Under the pieces are notes generated by a model that saw nothing but the letters and a program-made list of their open reading frames with translations, was not told the DNA's origin and searched no databases. Both the position numbers and the translations under genes were made by a program. Below, piece by piece: positions 10,433 through 20,848 of a stretch of DNA of 64,000 nucleotides (position 1 is its first letter; the number at the start of each line of letters is the position of its first letter). This DNA is from Aphelenchoides besseyi (taxonomy: Eukaryota > Nematoda > Chromadorea > Rhabditida > Aphelenchoididae): assembly GCA_024699855.1 (NCBI GenBank), contig JAMPIQ010000002.1:8804001-8868000 (forward strand), written 5' to 3'.

Positions 10433-13386
10433 ATGCACCTATCGGACAGTTTTCGAATCCAAACAAAGTTGTTTAGTGTTTGGATTATTGTTCTTTGTGG
10501 CCTCTTCGTTCATGTGGCTGGCAGTTCGAGAAGCGTATCGATTCCAATTTATATTGAAGATCGTTTGAATGCGGGTCGAATGGTATACGACAAACAATCC
10601 ACTCCAACTCAAATTGAAGGTATGATTCGAAAACGTGTCAATATTAAGACTGTTAAGGTGTTCCTACGATTGTTAACCTCACGATGTATATAGAAGGTAT
10701 ATCAAGTTTTCGGACGCAGACGATGGACTTTCAATTGGACGTATACTTCCAGCAGTACTGGCGTGATCCTCGACTTGCTCATAACGAAACAAAGTAAGAA
10801 AAATAGAAGAAACTTTAAAATGGTTGTTTTTAGAAGAATTCTTATTCGAGATCCGGATATTCTACAAGTAGGTAGAATCGGTTGTACTAACCCTAAAGCC
10901 TTCAATTTTAGAAAATGTGGCGGCCAGACGTGTATTTCGCCAATTCTCGAATCGCCGAATTTCACGATGTAACACAAGCGAACTTTTTACTTTGGATTGA
11001 ACCAGACGGTTCCATTCTCTACGATACGCGTGTCTCGATGGTCGTGATTTGTGCGATGCAAGTGAGTTGTTGCTTGAAACTATTTCGATCAAATAGCCGT
11101 CCTTCTTGCTAACTATTTGTCTTTCAGTTGCATCACTATCCAATGGGTGAGTAGCTTTTGGTTTATGAGAGATACTTACTCTTTGACATTCCTTGTTGGC
11201 TTGCAATCTAAGAGCTCCTCTGCCAAAAATCTGAATCAGTTATTGCATTTTTTGCTGACCTTATTGAATCTGAGCTTATTTTGCAATCTTACAAAAAGTT
11301 TGTGTGAATTTGTGTCAAAGAGCAAGAGTCGTAACTCGTATACAGACAGTCAATGGTGCAATCTACGAATGCTCAGTTGTAAGTTTGTGTACGATTGTAT
11401 TCGGCTTATGTTCGTTTGCAGACGCTTATGATCAGGATCAACTGATAATAGCAGTAATTCTTCAGTTCTAGACCCTTCTATCCTTGTACTTTTTAGTGGA
11501 TGGAAGTTGATCCAATAACTCGAAATCCCAATATTACACTCCCGGATATGAATATTGCGCGCTTGGACCCTGGCATTTGTGATGGCAACTACAGCACTGG
11601 AGTGTGGAGCTGCGTGACGGCAGAGTTTTTCGTCAGTCGAGAAATAACCCATCATATAAGTGGTTAAAATAATGATCGTTAGCAGAAATGCGTTACGACT
11701 GTAAGAACGAGCGAAAAGTTTGCGATTTTAAAGGAAAATTTTCTACGAAATCGCTCATTTTACGGTCGTCAAGCGTTTCTACAGACAATCGTTATTTCAA
11801 TGTTTTACATCATGCAAACTTATGTGCCAACGTCGTTGATTGTCATCATTTCATGGTTCAGTTTCTGGCTCGGATTAGATCAAGAAGCCGTTAAGTTTTT
11901 ATTTAGTTCTTTGATAGAATACTGGGTGGTTTGGGACGAAGATTTTACTCGGAAAAGTAAACAAAAGACGAAAATGAGATCGGGAATCCACTGCAGTTTG
12001 GGGGCTTAAGAGACAACAATGTTTTCACAATTAACGTCAAGTACTATAGGTGCCGGCAAGAGTTTCTCTCGCGATAACGACTTTGCTCACATTATCAACT
12101 CAGGCGAACTCGGTGCGTACAACTTTACCAGAAGTTTCGTACATGCGGTCAATCGACATATTTTTGACGATTAGTGTCCTGTGAGTTTGTTTATTGGAGA
12201 GGACATTCATTTCAATTCAGCTTTGTATTCGGTGTGATGATCGAGTTCGTCGTTACCAATTACACGCAGCGAAAAGGTTTGTTTGATGTGTTCTTGCGGA
12301 TTCTAATTTCTAACTAAACTCATTTAACCGAAAGCTTAAAACGCCTAACTACTATAACAATCTCAAAGGTAATGCTTTTGCTTGATAATTCTAATCACGG
12401 AACTTTCTTGGATCTTTTCAGAGAGGAAAATGGAACGTTTTGTTTTAGCACGTTTGGCGGCCGAAGAAGCGGATTTGAAACAAGGTTCTGGAAACAAGAA
12501 CCAAAATGCTGGAAAGAAAATTGGTACTAGAGCTCGCAATATTCTTAATCGAATATTTCGTACGGGCACAGAACTTCGAAATTTGATTGAGGTTGGTGTA
12601 AACGATTAGCTCAAAATCACCGAGAATTCTTTAGCATCACGAACTGAATGGCGACGTTGCCCCAACAGGAACCCAAGAAATACCGTTGCGACAACGTTCA
12701 ACACGTGCAAAGTCTGCATATTGGGCTACCGGTAATACTTCGCCATCGGCTGCTGATGATGGTTCTTCGATTGGCTCGTGGGCATCGATTCGTCGACAAC
12801 GCAATCGAGTGGTTGCACAAGTCGCTGTGGCCAACGGTCAGCCGCAATTAATCACATCACAACCGCAAGCACCTCCCGGTTACGAGCAACAATGGCGTGA
12901 ACGTGAAGGAGAACGTTTAGCTAATTGGACTCGACCAGAACTCAGTTGTGATGGTTTGATGGAGAATACGGCAGCACCGGCCGCTACACCACCGAATATT
13001 CCGCTTTCATGGGCTCAACGAACTCTCGCTCAACGTTTACGTTCTGCGCCCATAACCGAAGAAGCGACAATTGTAAACGGCGCCGAACCTCCAAGTCCAC
13101 GTTCTCAAGGTTCGAGCACAATGAAGTGGTCTACCGTTGCCAATGCGGTTCGACAGATTCAAAGAAACAAGTCGGAAAAAGATGCAAAAATAAAAAATAA
13201 CTGAGCTTTTTGCAGGAAAGAGTTCGGTAAAATGCAAGCAAAGAAAATTGACGAGTGGTCTCGATGGGTATTTCCACTGTCTTATTTCAGCTTTCATTTG
13301 GTCTACTGGTGGTATTCTATTCTCTTACGTTTTATGATACTTATATGACTTATTTCAGGTATTACCTTGTCTATGCCGGTAGGTAG
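10433..13386 (+). CDS. Cys-loop ligand-gated chloride channel subunit (GABA/glycine-receptor-like)
   Basis: About fourteen exons encode a signal peptide, an extracellular ligand-binding domain, a classic Cys-loop (two Cys with 13 residues between, exons 10912-11061, 11128-11146 and 11346-11378) and a second Cys pair (GIC...WSC) as in glycine and glutamate-gated channels. M1 is at 11785-11889. M2 begins at 12050 with PARVSLAITTLL, whose PAR selectivity signature indicates an anion pore. M3 follows, then a long Arg/Pro-rich cytoplasmic loop (12422-13170), and M4 in the last two exons (13216-13311, 13359-13386). It should form a pentameric chloride channel in neurons or muscle. Two joins are unsettled. 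The beta-strand after 10619 is coding-like but fits only with a one-base shift. The 11632-11784 intron competes with a readable continuation of the exon to 11659. Ligand cannot be told from sequence. Confidence 0.88.
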
Positions 13387-14962
13387 TTACATATTGAGCT
13401 AACAATGAAAATGTAAAAACATGAAATTCGACTTTTCATCGAACAATTGTGCTTGTTTGCTGTGACCAATGTGCTAGTAATTTGTGTCGTTTATGTTCTC
13501 CATTTGAGATTGGACAGCAACCAAACCGTAGCTTTAAATGCAATAATGTTAAGAATACGGAACGCGTTCATGTGCCTTAATTCTAGTTGCTGTGCGTAAT
13601 TAACATCGTTGTTATGTTTAAGTGGATTGTGTCTAACCCGTGAATACACTCATTATCAATCGAACCCGATTTCCATTTAAATGTTCGTTCCTTTTCTGTA
13701 CAAATTTTCGATCATTTTTATTTTGTTCTTTCTATTTAGGTTCAGCACGAAAAACAACTTGAACAAAACTTTTGGATCTTTTTTGCATCACAACACGGTG
13801 GTTAACTTTTTTATATGTACAAATTTTCTCTATCCTTTCATTTTCAACCTGACAGCTGCACACTTTGCCATTGTACTACTCGACCTCAATGCTTTAGTGT
13901 GCTTTCAATGTGAAGCTTTTTGTTTTGTTCGATTTGCTTATAATCCACTTCACGTTACCTTGTGAATCTACTTGAGGGTATCGCCTTTGCCACTCTTCAT
14001 TTTGATGTTTCCAATTGCAATTTTAACAGAACTTGTTGGCAATAAACTGCTTTTGCTAATTGTTCTAAAATCCGATTAAAAATAACCACGCAAACTTTCT
14101 TTCTAACTTTGTGAACATTCATTGAAGCTCGTGAGATACCCGGTGGATAGCGAAGTTGTGTGGACATAGCGGAGAATCGACTGATGGAAAACATACACGT
14201 AAGATCACTTTTTCGATAGTTCTTTTCTGTCCACGTGTGAGGTCTTTTGTTTCAATCATAAACCAAATCTTTTACCCAACAATCGCGAGATTATGATTCA
14301 CTTAGCATTCGAATATTTCAGGGACCATTGATCAGAAATGAGCGATTGCTGACGATCCTTTCGTTTTTAATATTTTGGGTTACAACAAATATGTTCGATA
14401 GACGTTTAACGGGTAATAGAGTGGATTATTGTCATTGTTTTATCGAGTTACTTGAATAAACTTTTATGTCTCTTTGAGATCTGCGGTTGCCGTAAAGATT
14501 GAGATCCTTCTAAACGTTTCGTGTTGATATACTGGCTACATACTATTAACCCAGTTGATGACGAAAATGCTTTGAATTCCGTTGCAACACAAACGTTGAG
14601 TAGACGAAATGTTTTCCAATTAACTCGATGGAAAACACATTTCGACTTTTTGTTTGTGTTGAGTTTCATGAAAGAAGTTCTCTTCATGAATTCACTTGCG
14701 GGCGCCGATTTAACAATCTACATGAAGTTGAAATACACTAAACTGCACACCATAGATGAATCACGAATGACCGTTCCCTCTTTTTATTTACCTCTTGATT
14801 GCAATAACATTAAATAGAAGAGAGAAGTTAAGGAGCGGTTGGCAGTGTTCTTGAAAACAGAAACGAGTTAACTGTAAGTTTGATAAGAGAATAGAATGCC
14901 ATTGAACAAAGAAGATTAGGTTGACACAAGTTATGCACAACGAAAATAACGTTAAGAGAAGT
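13387..14962. other. Intergenic region
   Basis: AT-rich. It contains open stretches at 13681-13965 (+, hydrophobic) and 14521-14817 (+, 98 codons) that carry no recognisable domain and no convincing splice partners. I see no gene I can support. Confidence 0.4.
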
Positions 14963-15562
14963 TCACCATTCAGGAGGATCGATATCCTTGAACGGCGTTT
15001 CTGGATTGCTGTCTTGTTCCCATAAGTTGATCGTGTCGTTCTTCGGTTGTTTACCGAGGTAATTGGACTCTTCTGATGTAGTCGTCACCTCGACGTTTTT
15101 GTTGCTTTCCATGCGATACTCCTCCAAGCGTCTGTGACGGTCGGCACAGACTTGACAATAGACAGTTCGAACTCGTGCACAAGCAAACGAGGTTGTCAAA
15201 TTTGCGTCGAGAGTAATGTTGGGATTGGCCGCGAAAATGTCTGCAAAAGAACTGCTAAATCGATGATAGCAATTGGATTTACCTTTATTTCCTTTCAAGA
15301 CTTTTCCATTCTCGTCTTCGGTCCACATCGAGTACTCGAGATCAGTTTCCGGACGTTCCACTTTCAAACTGATCTTGTAGTCGTTGTGCATAAGCGATGG
15401 TTTGGAACCGCGAAAGAAGAACGCATTTTCTTGATCCCATTGCAACGTGCATGATCGGCTGATTCGTCGAGATTGCTCTGAGTGAGGTCGAAAACGACCT
15501 TCAAAAACTAGGACACGGAAAACACCAGTGGTAAAAAGAGCTTCGTGCTCACAGCCAGACAT
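14963..15562 (-). CDS. Member A of an unrecognised two-gene family
   Basis: Minus-strand exons 15283-15562 and 14963-15240 are separated by a 42-base GT-AG intron that is a multiple of three and has no in-frame stop, so the ORF also reads straight through. The spliced product has 185 residues. It aligns along its whole length with the gene at 40125-40718. Shared blocks are LFTTG, FRPHS, DLEY, WTED, FACARVRT, CQVCA and a terminal PEW. The start at 15562 is chosen because the paralogue starts at the same point. Cys residues are few and conserved (C4, then CARVRT and CQVC). No signal peptide or transmembrane segment, so probably intracellular. The C-terminal third is acidic and poorly conserved. 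I do not recognise the fold; the core has alternating strand-like segments. Confidence 0.82.
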   Translation of the reverse strand: MSGCEHEALFTTGVFRVLVFEGRFRPHSEQSRRISRSCTLQWDQENAFFFRGSKPSLMHNDYKISLKVERPETDLEYSMWTEDENGKVLKGNKGKSNCYHRFSSSFADIFAANPNITLDANLTTSFACARVRTVYCQVCADRHRRLEEYRMESNKNVEVTTTSEESNYLGKQPKNDTINLWEQDSNPETPFKDIDPPEW

Positions 15563-16643
15563 TGTGCTAATCTCTTTGTTTCCTATTGGATTCTGAAACA
15601 AATAAAATCAGAAGCAAAAGGAAACCGTTGAAAAGATGTTAAAGACGCGTGAGAAACAATCGAAGAAAAATGAAAGCACTCGATCGACATGTTTCCATCA
15701 GTACACACGGCGAAATGGCAACTCATTTCTTCGTTCATTTCTGTCTGCATGCTTCCTTTTGATTGTTGTAAACACATTGGGAGGATGATCGTTGCTCAGT
15801 TTTTGCGTCTGCCGAAAGAAGGCGGAGGCTACAAACGCTTACGAAATCGGCAACCATGAATAGAATCATATTCTCGGTTAGCATCAACCAAATAAACGGT
15901 TTTCTTGATATCTAATCGAAACAACAACTATGATTATCTGCAAATCCTTTTTAACTGAAACCTCCAAGTTGTTTTCATTTCGTCCTTCAGACATCAGATT
16001 CTATAAACATTTCATTATCAAATACGATCACCAAGAAACGTTTCAGTTGTTATCTTAGAGTAGCAAGCAATTAAAAGTTGAGGTTAAAGAGTTTGAAATG
16101 TTGACGGTACTCAACATAAACTTCAAGCTTTTAAATTCTCTTTGTATTGGGAATTGAAAGCATCGATGATCTCAAATCTTTCACATAACGTCGATATCAG
16201 TTTTGGAAACATTCTAGACGCTGATCATGTGCACACCATTGCGTTTCCGTTTCAAATTTAGTGTCACTTTTTATTACTCTTGTACTTTGTGCTATCGTAT
16301 AGCAACGTCATTAAGTCTTCTGTGCTTTGCATGCAAACAATGACGCGCGGGTTAACTCGACTCAGGAAAAAGGGGCGTTGAACCATCAGAGTCATAAAAT
16401 AGATCAGAACAAAGAAATGACAAGTAGCTGATTTGATTACTCGCGGCAAGAACGCATAATTTGTGACATGATGCCAACACCAACGGTAATTTTGGACACG
16501 TTCAGACTCCCAATAAAACTCCTTCGGATCTTCGCCCGCCTACAGATCGTTCAATCAGTTAGACGCGTGTGATCGTAGCACTCGGCGTTTTTTTCTTATT
16601 GTGGTTCACATTTTGATTTATTTTGATTATACGTTATTTTCAA
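15563..16643. other. Intergenic region between divergent genes
   Basis: Separates family member A (-) from the homeobox gene (+), so it should contain both promoters. Only short ORFs (61-64 codons, minus) without domains. Confidence 0.4.
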
Positions 16644-17571
16644 ATGGATTCTGGTTATTATAACTATCAAAATGGTGGCAATGCGCCAAACTCTTATTGG
16701 CCCCAATACTATTGCTGGGGCCAAAACGCTTCTTGGCAACAAGACTCGACCAATTCTTCGACTTCCAGTGCAGCGGCCGAACGATCATCTCAAACAGATT
16801 TTAGTTGGAACAACCAACATTATGTTCCCACCGCGCCCAACTCAATTTGGACGCAAAACACCTCGTCACAGGAGGTGCCCAATCACTCCGCCACAATCGC
16901 GCCCAAACGGCAACGTGCCGTTTACACTCGCCGCCAACTTGAATCACTGGAGAGAGCTTATGCGCAAGACCGATACATCAGCGAGTCGAACCGAAAAAGA
17001 TTAGCAAGTGAGTTGAACGTCGCTGCTGAACAGGTTAGTTATTCTTTCATTATTAACTGGGATCTGGTGAATTATTCCCTCCACCACCTTTTTTCAGTGT
17101 GAACTGTTTGCTGATTTTGCACACTTCTCGCTCTCAACAATACGCACTTTTCACAGACCGCAAATTACTCGGACATTTGATTCACAGATACAAATTTTTG
17201 AACAGCCTTTAACTTTGTTCTACCTTCAAATTTGCATATTTTCCCGCTGAAAAAGAGTTCGATCGAACAGAAAAGCGAGCGATTTCGCCTAATGAAAACT
17301 GAACTCAAACTATCAATTGGAAAGTTGGGGCAAAATCGATTGGAAAATGAGATGCGGAAGTAGAATACCGGAAGATTGTTGCCTTAAGATTCTTGAAGTG
17401 GTGGAGGGATATTGAACCAGATCCGTTGATTGTTCTTCAATTGAAACGCTTGATAATCGTTGGTTTTAGGTTCGAGTTTGGTTTCAAAATCGCCGTGCTC
17501 GCGAAAAACGCCGTCAACGAGATGTCGCTTCCGGTACCGAGATTCCCGTTTATCGGCAGAATGCCAACTAA
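16644..17571 (+). CDS. Homeodomain transcription factor, divergent type, Gln50
   Basis: Two exons, 16644-17033 and 17470-17571, give 163 residues. The N-terminal 85 residues are rich in Asn, Gln, Ser and Tyr. The homeodomain starts with the basic arm KRQRAVYTRRQLESLE and ends with VWFQNRRAREKRR. W48, F49, Q50, N51 and R53 are all present, so DNA binding to TAAT-type sites is expected. The intron falls exactly between homeodomain residues 44 and 45, a position used in many animal homeobox genes. It is 436 bases, about ten times longer than its neighbours, and could hold control elements. Only about 13 residues follow the homeodomain. I cannot place it in a class with confidence; the sequence is fast-evolving. 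Confidence 0.9.
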
Positions 17572-18608
17572 CTTTTTTTCTTAATGTAAAGTGCCCAAAT
17601 GACTGTATTTAACTTTGTTTTTTTTAAACAGAAATGTGTCCAGAATTCTAATAAACGATGTCGGTTACAAGTCTTTGAATACATTGCTTCAAAATAAGAA
17701 CAAGAAGAAACGAATGAATATAACAGCTAACGAGCATATCGACAAGTTTAGAGGATTGAGTTGCAAACAAGTGCAATTTCAGGTCAATCTCGGCTACTTA
17801 CTTAGAGAAGAACCACGTTCTGTCTTGAGTGTTGAATCAAATGGACAACGAAAAGCAAAAGTTTGGATCTTGATCGATTTGCTTAGTAGGAAAGTGCAAA
17901 CTGATGATTTGATCGTTGAAGTTGCTTATTTAGAGGTGATGAAGAACTGTGAGTCGTCGATCCTGAAATGCGCGAATTTCTTTGTTCGATTGTGTTCTCG
18001 TTATGAATTGAAATCTGATCATCGACAGTTCATGTTGACAATCAATCCTACGATTCGAGTTAAAACGTTTAAATCAAGGCTCTTGACGTGCAGTCATTAC
18101 TCTAGCAGGTGGAGGACTGGAAGATAAACAAATTACTGATACTTTTAATTGCCGTTTCTTGCTAATGAAAACTAATTTGATGAAATCGAGCGGAGATATT
18201 GGGCGCCCAGTTTCAAGTGTTTCTCGAATCGCCGAAAAACAATTCTTATGGTTGTTGATTTCGAATATTTTTGAACGACTCTTCGCATTCACGACGCTCT
18301 TCGCCGTCGTTTTTTGACGCTTCTGCGACGGCACATTCCGACGTTGATCGGCTATTTCCGATACTTCCAGTTTGCGCGCACGTTTGACGCCCACGACTAA
18401 CCGCTTCAGTTATTGATGCCATAGCGTACGGGTTTTAGCGATAGATGCAGTCCCTCGACTCATCACGTACAAGAAGTGACACACTCCTCGGGGATCATGA
18501 ACGCGCATTGAAATCGCTGCGGCTTTAGTCGGAAGTCATTCATTCCGACCTCTTCCATTCGTCTGTCTACTTGATAACTGAACTCAATTTGTACCTCAAC
18601 TGATAGCA
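17572..18608. other. Intergenic region with an unassigned long ORF
   Basis: Contains an open frame of 170 codons at 17615-18127 (+) and one of 106 codons at 18074-18394 (-). Neither has a domain, a signal peptide or a plausible splice chain. The 170-codon frame is longer than most chance frames here, so a fast-evolving gene cannot be excluded. Confidence 0.35.
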
Positions 18609-19384
18609 ATGATCTTTGTAAAAGTCTTAACCGTAACGCTGGTTTTTGACTTAGTGGCCCACATCGACGCGCATCCCGAATGGTTTCCAATGGAACAAGC
18701 GTTGCAACAAATAAACGATGGATTGAGAACTGTTATGAGTCATTCGTCGTCACCGCAGTCATTTAGTCCTGGCTACCAGCCACCACAAACTGTTCAACCG
18801 GTACAAACAGCCGAATTAAGAACTCCAACGTAAGAAAAAATTTGTATCTATATTATTCCTTTTTGCAACATTTAAGTGTTGTCAGACCCTCACCAGCAGC
18901 TCAAGGAGTTCAACAAGAACCAATGGTAAGACCGATTTCACATACTTCATTGCTGGGTGATGGTATTGGAGCGTTCTCTATGCCCACAATGCCTCCACTT
19001 CCAACTTTTCCACCTATGATGGATCTTTTTACGACTTTAAAGCCGCCAACTGAACCATCAACACCTGCAGGTAAATTCCAGTACCCGATTTGTAGCAGAA
19101 TGTAAAATTTCAGCTTCAACTGCTGTCAAAACATCACAATACGGTGGTCATTACGATGGTCCAGTGGTGAATAATGTTAATCGTGAACAATCAGTTCAAA
19201 ACTTTTGGTTCAAGGAAGGAACTCCCGTGCTTCCTGTATGTTTCCTTTCAATCTAATAGTATTTACTGATTTCCAGTGTGCATATGGAATGAATCCACTT
19301 CCACAATACAACACAGATCGTAAGAAGTGCATTCCGTTCTCACCTCTTTGCGGCTTGGCATTCACGTGCATCTTCGATGTTTAA
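18609..19384 (+). CDS. Secreted Pro/Gln/Thr-rich protein with a four-Cys tail
   Basis: Exons 18609-18829, 18877-19070, 19114-19235 and 19277-19384 join in frame, with introns of 47, 43 and 41 bases, giving 214 residues. It begins with a hydrophobic leader (MIFVKVLTVTLVFDLVAHIDA). The body is Pro, Gln, Ser and Met-rich and low in structure. The last exon encodes about 35 residues with four cysteines (CAYG, KCIP, LCGL, TCIF), a small disulfide-bonded tail. Secreted, function unknown. It sits between two homeobox genes. Confidence 0.8.
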
Positions 19385-19723
19385 GCATAATTGGTTTTGG
19401 ACGTTGACTTTAATAGTCGTTTATTTATTGACTTTTAATCCCGATAAACATCAATATAAGAAGGATATTGAAAATGCTCTTTAGAAGCAAACAAAGACGA
19501 CAACCCGAACCATCTTAAGCAACGACAGGTGCACGTTTGGAAGTGAAGATAAACGAGATATGCAAATAATCGCTTAAATGTTCTCCCACGATCTACTTTG
19601 ATGTTTGTCGAACAAAAATGTTGCTTTTTGCAAAATGCCGATTGTCCAAGAAATTTGACCTTTAGCATAAGAAAAAGTTTGCGTATCGACGTCGTATTCT
19701 AATCGTTGTATAATCCTTAAACG
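19385..19723. other. Short intergenic region
   Basis: Separates the secreted-protein gene and the second homeobox gene. No coding or repeat structure seen. Confidence 0.4.
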
Positions 19724-20392
19724 ATGTCCTTTAACATTCAAAAGATTTTGGATTCTAAACCGACGATTGACACTAAAGAATCGGGTTTGTTCAATTTAAT
19801 AGCTGTTTATCAATCTTTAACTCAGAATTTGTATCCAAAGTCAATCTAAACGAAAACCATTTGAATACAACTACTACGACTTCCTTTCCATCTCAGACCT
19901 CAACTTCTTTAGCTGCAAAAGCTCTCTATGCAATTGCCAATGACATCAAATCGCCGAGTTTAACCGAACTACAAATGTTGTTCGGTTTTGACGGTAAGAA
20001 CCGAAACGGTTTCATCGATGACAATTTTACAGCTCACAAACACGAGTACAAGAGGAATCGAAAGTCAGCTGGTGATCGTAAACCTCGTCAAGCTTATTCG
20101 GCTTTGCAGCTCGAAACTTTGGAGAACGAATTTGCTGTAAGTGAGTGAATTATACAGTTCGTACATTAAGATTTAGTTAGACAAATACCTAAGTGTATAC
20201 AAAAGAACGTGGCTTGCAGAGAAGCTGAATCTCACGGAAACACAAATCAAAACGTGGTTTCAAAATCGGAGTTTTGATCGCCGTTTAGTAGTCACTAGTT
20301 AATGTTTCTGTTTTAGAACAAAATGGAAGAAAGAAATGACAAACTCGTTAAAGGTATTCTATCAACAAACAGTCACCAACAATTCTACATAA
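19724..20392 (+). CDS. NK/Bar-type homeodomain protein with eh1 repressor motif; last splice site defective as read
   Basis: Exons 19724-19784, 19826-20136, 20177-about 20271 and about 20317-20392. The protein opens with [10 protein letters not shown], which matches the FxIxxIL eh1 motif that recruits Groucho corepressors and is typical of NK, Bar and Msx-like ANTP-class factors. The homeodomain runs from [16 protein letters not shown] through YLSV and [13 protein letters not shown] to TKWKK. Q50 and N51 are present. The Thr at 54 and the TKWKK ending favour an NK/Bar/Msx-like class. The last intron splits the codon after R52. The GT at 20271 is one base too early: using it with the AG at 20316 shifts the frame and ends after a few residues, while the frame that restores the homeodomain needs a TT donor. 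A one-base loss in sequence or genome is the simplest reading. Confidence 0.82.
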
Positions 20393-20549
20393 CGACAGCT
20401 GCTGACTGAACGTTTGAGAAAGAATAGTCTGAAGTTAGTTTCGTGCCGATGAATAAACAGTATTGTATTGCGTTGATTTCAACCGTCAATAGGGTTTAGA
20501 AAGGACTTGATCAAACAATTGATTGCTATTTTTCATACTTAATAAAAGG

Positions 20550-20691
20550 TGTTCTGTCGTCGTAGGTTACCGGCGAGGTTTATTAGACGAACAATAAATA
20601 ACAATAAAAACAAAACTACAATAACGCATGTTAACAACAAGGACGCGAACGCCGCCTTGGCGTTCTGTCATTACAGTTTCGGGTTGGGACA
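20550..20691 (-). repeat. 3' LTR of the retrotransposon
   Basis: 142 bases, identical by eye to the copy at 25106-25247, ending with the TG...CA dinucleotides. On the minus strand it is the downstream LTR. Confidence 0.95.
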
Positions 20692-20700
20692 ATCCTCCCG
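20692..20700 (-). other. Candidate polypurine tract
   Basis: On the minus strand CGGGAGGAT directly abuts the 3' LTR, the place where plus-strand DNA priming occurs in LTR elements. It is short, so the assignment rests on position. Confidence 0.5.
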
Positions 20701-20848
20701 GGCTTAAGAGAAATGTCCTGAGGCGGAGAAGGGTACCCGAAGGGCTTACAACACTAGTGACGCTGATCGTACAACAAGAGGCCTACAATTGAGAGAAGGA
20801 TAGTCGACGGTTTCGCTTCGGTGAGGGTTTCCGGTCGAACGTCTACGC

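Noticed and set aside
17615..18127. Open frame of 170 codons between the homeobox and secreted-protein genes
   Set aside because: Composition is mixed, there is no domain, no signal peptide, and no Kozak-like or splice context. Listed only inside the intergenic entry.
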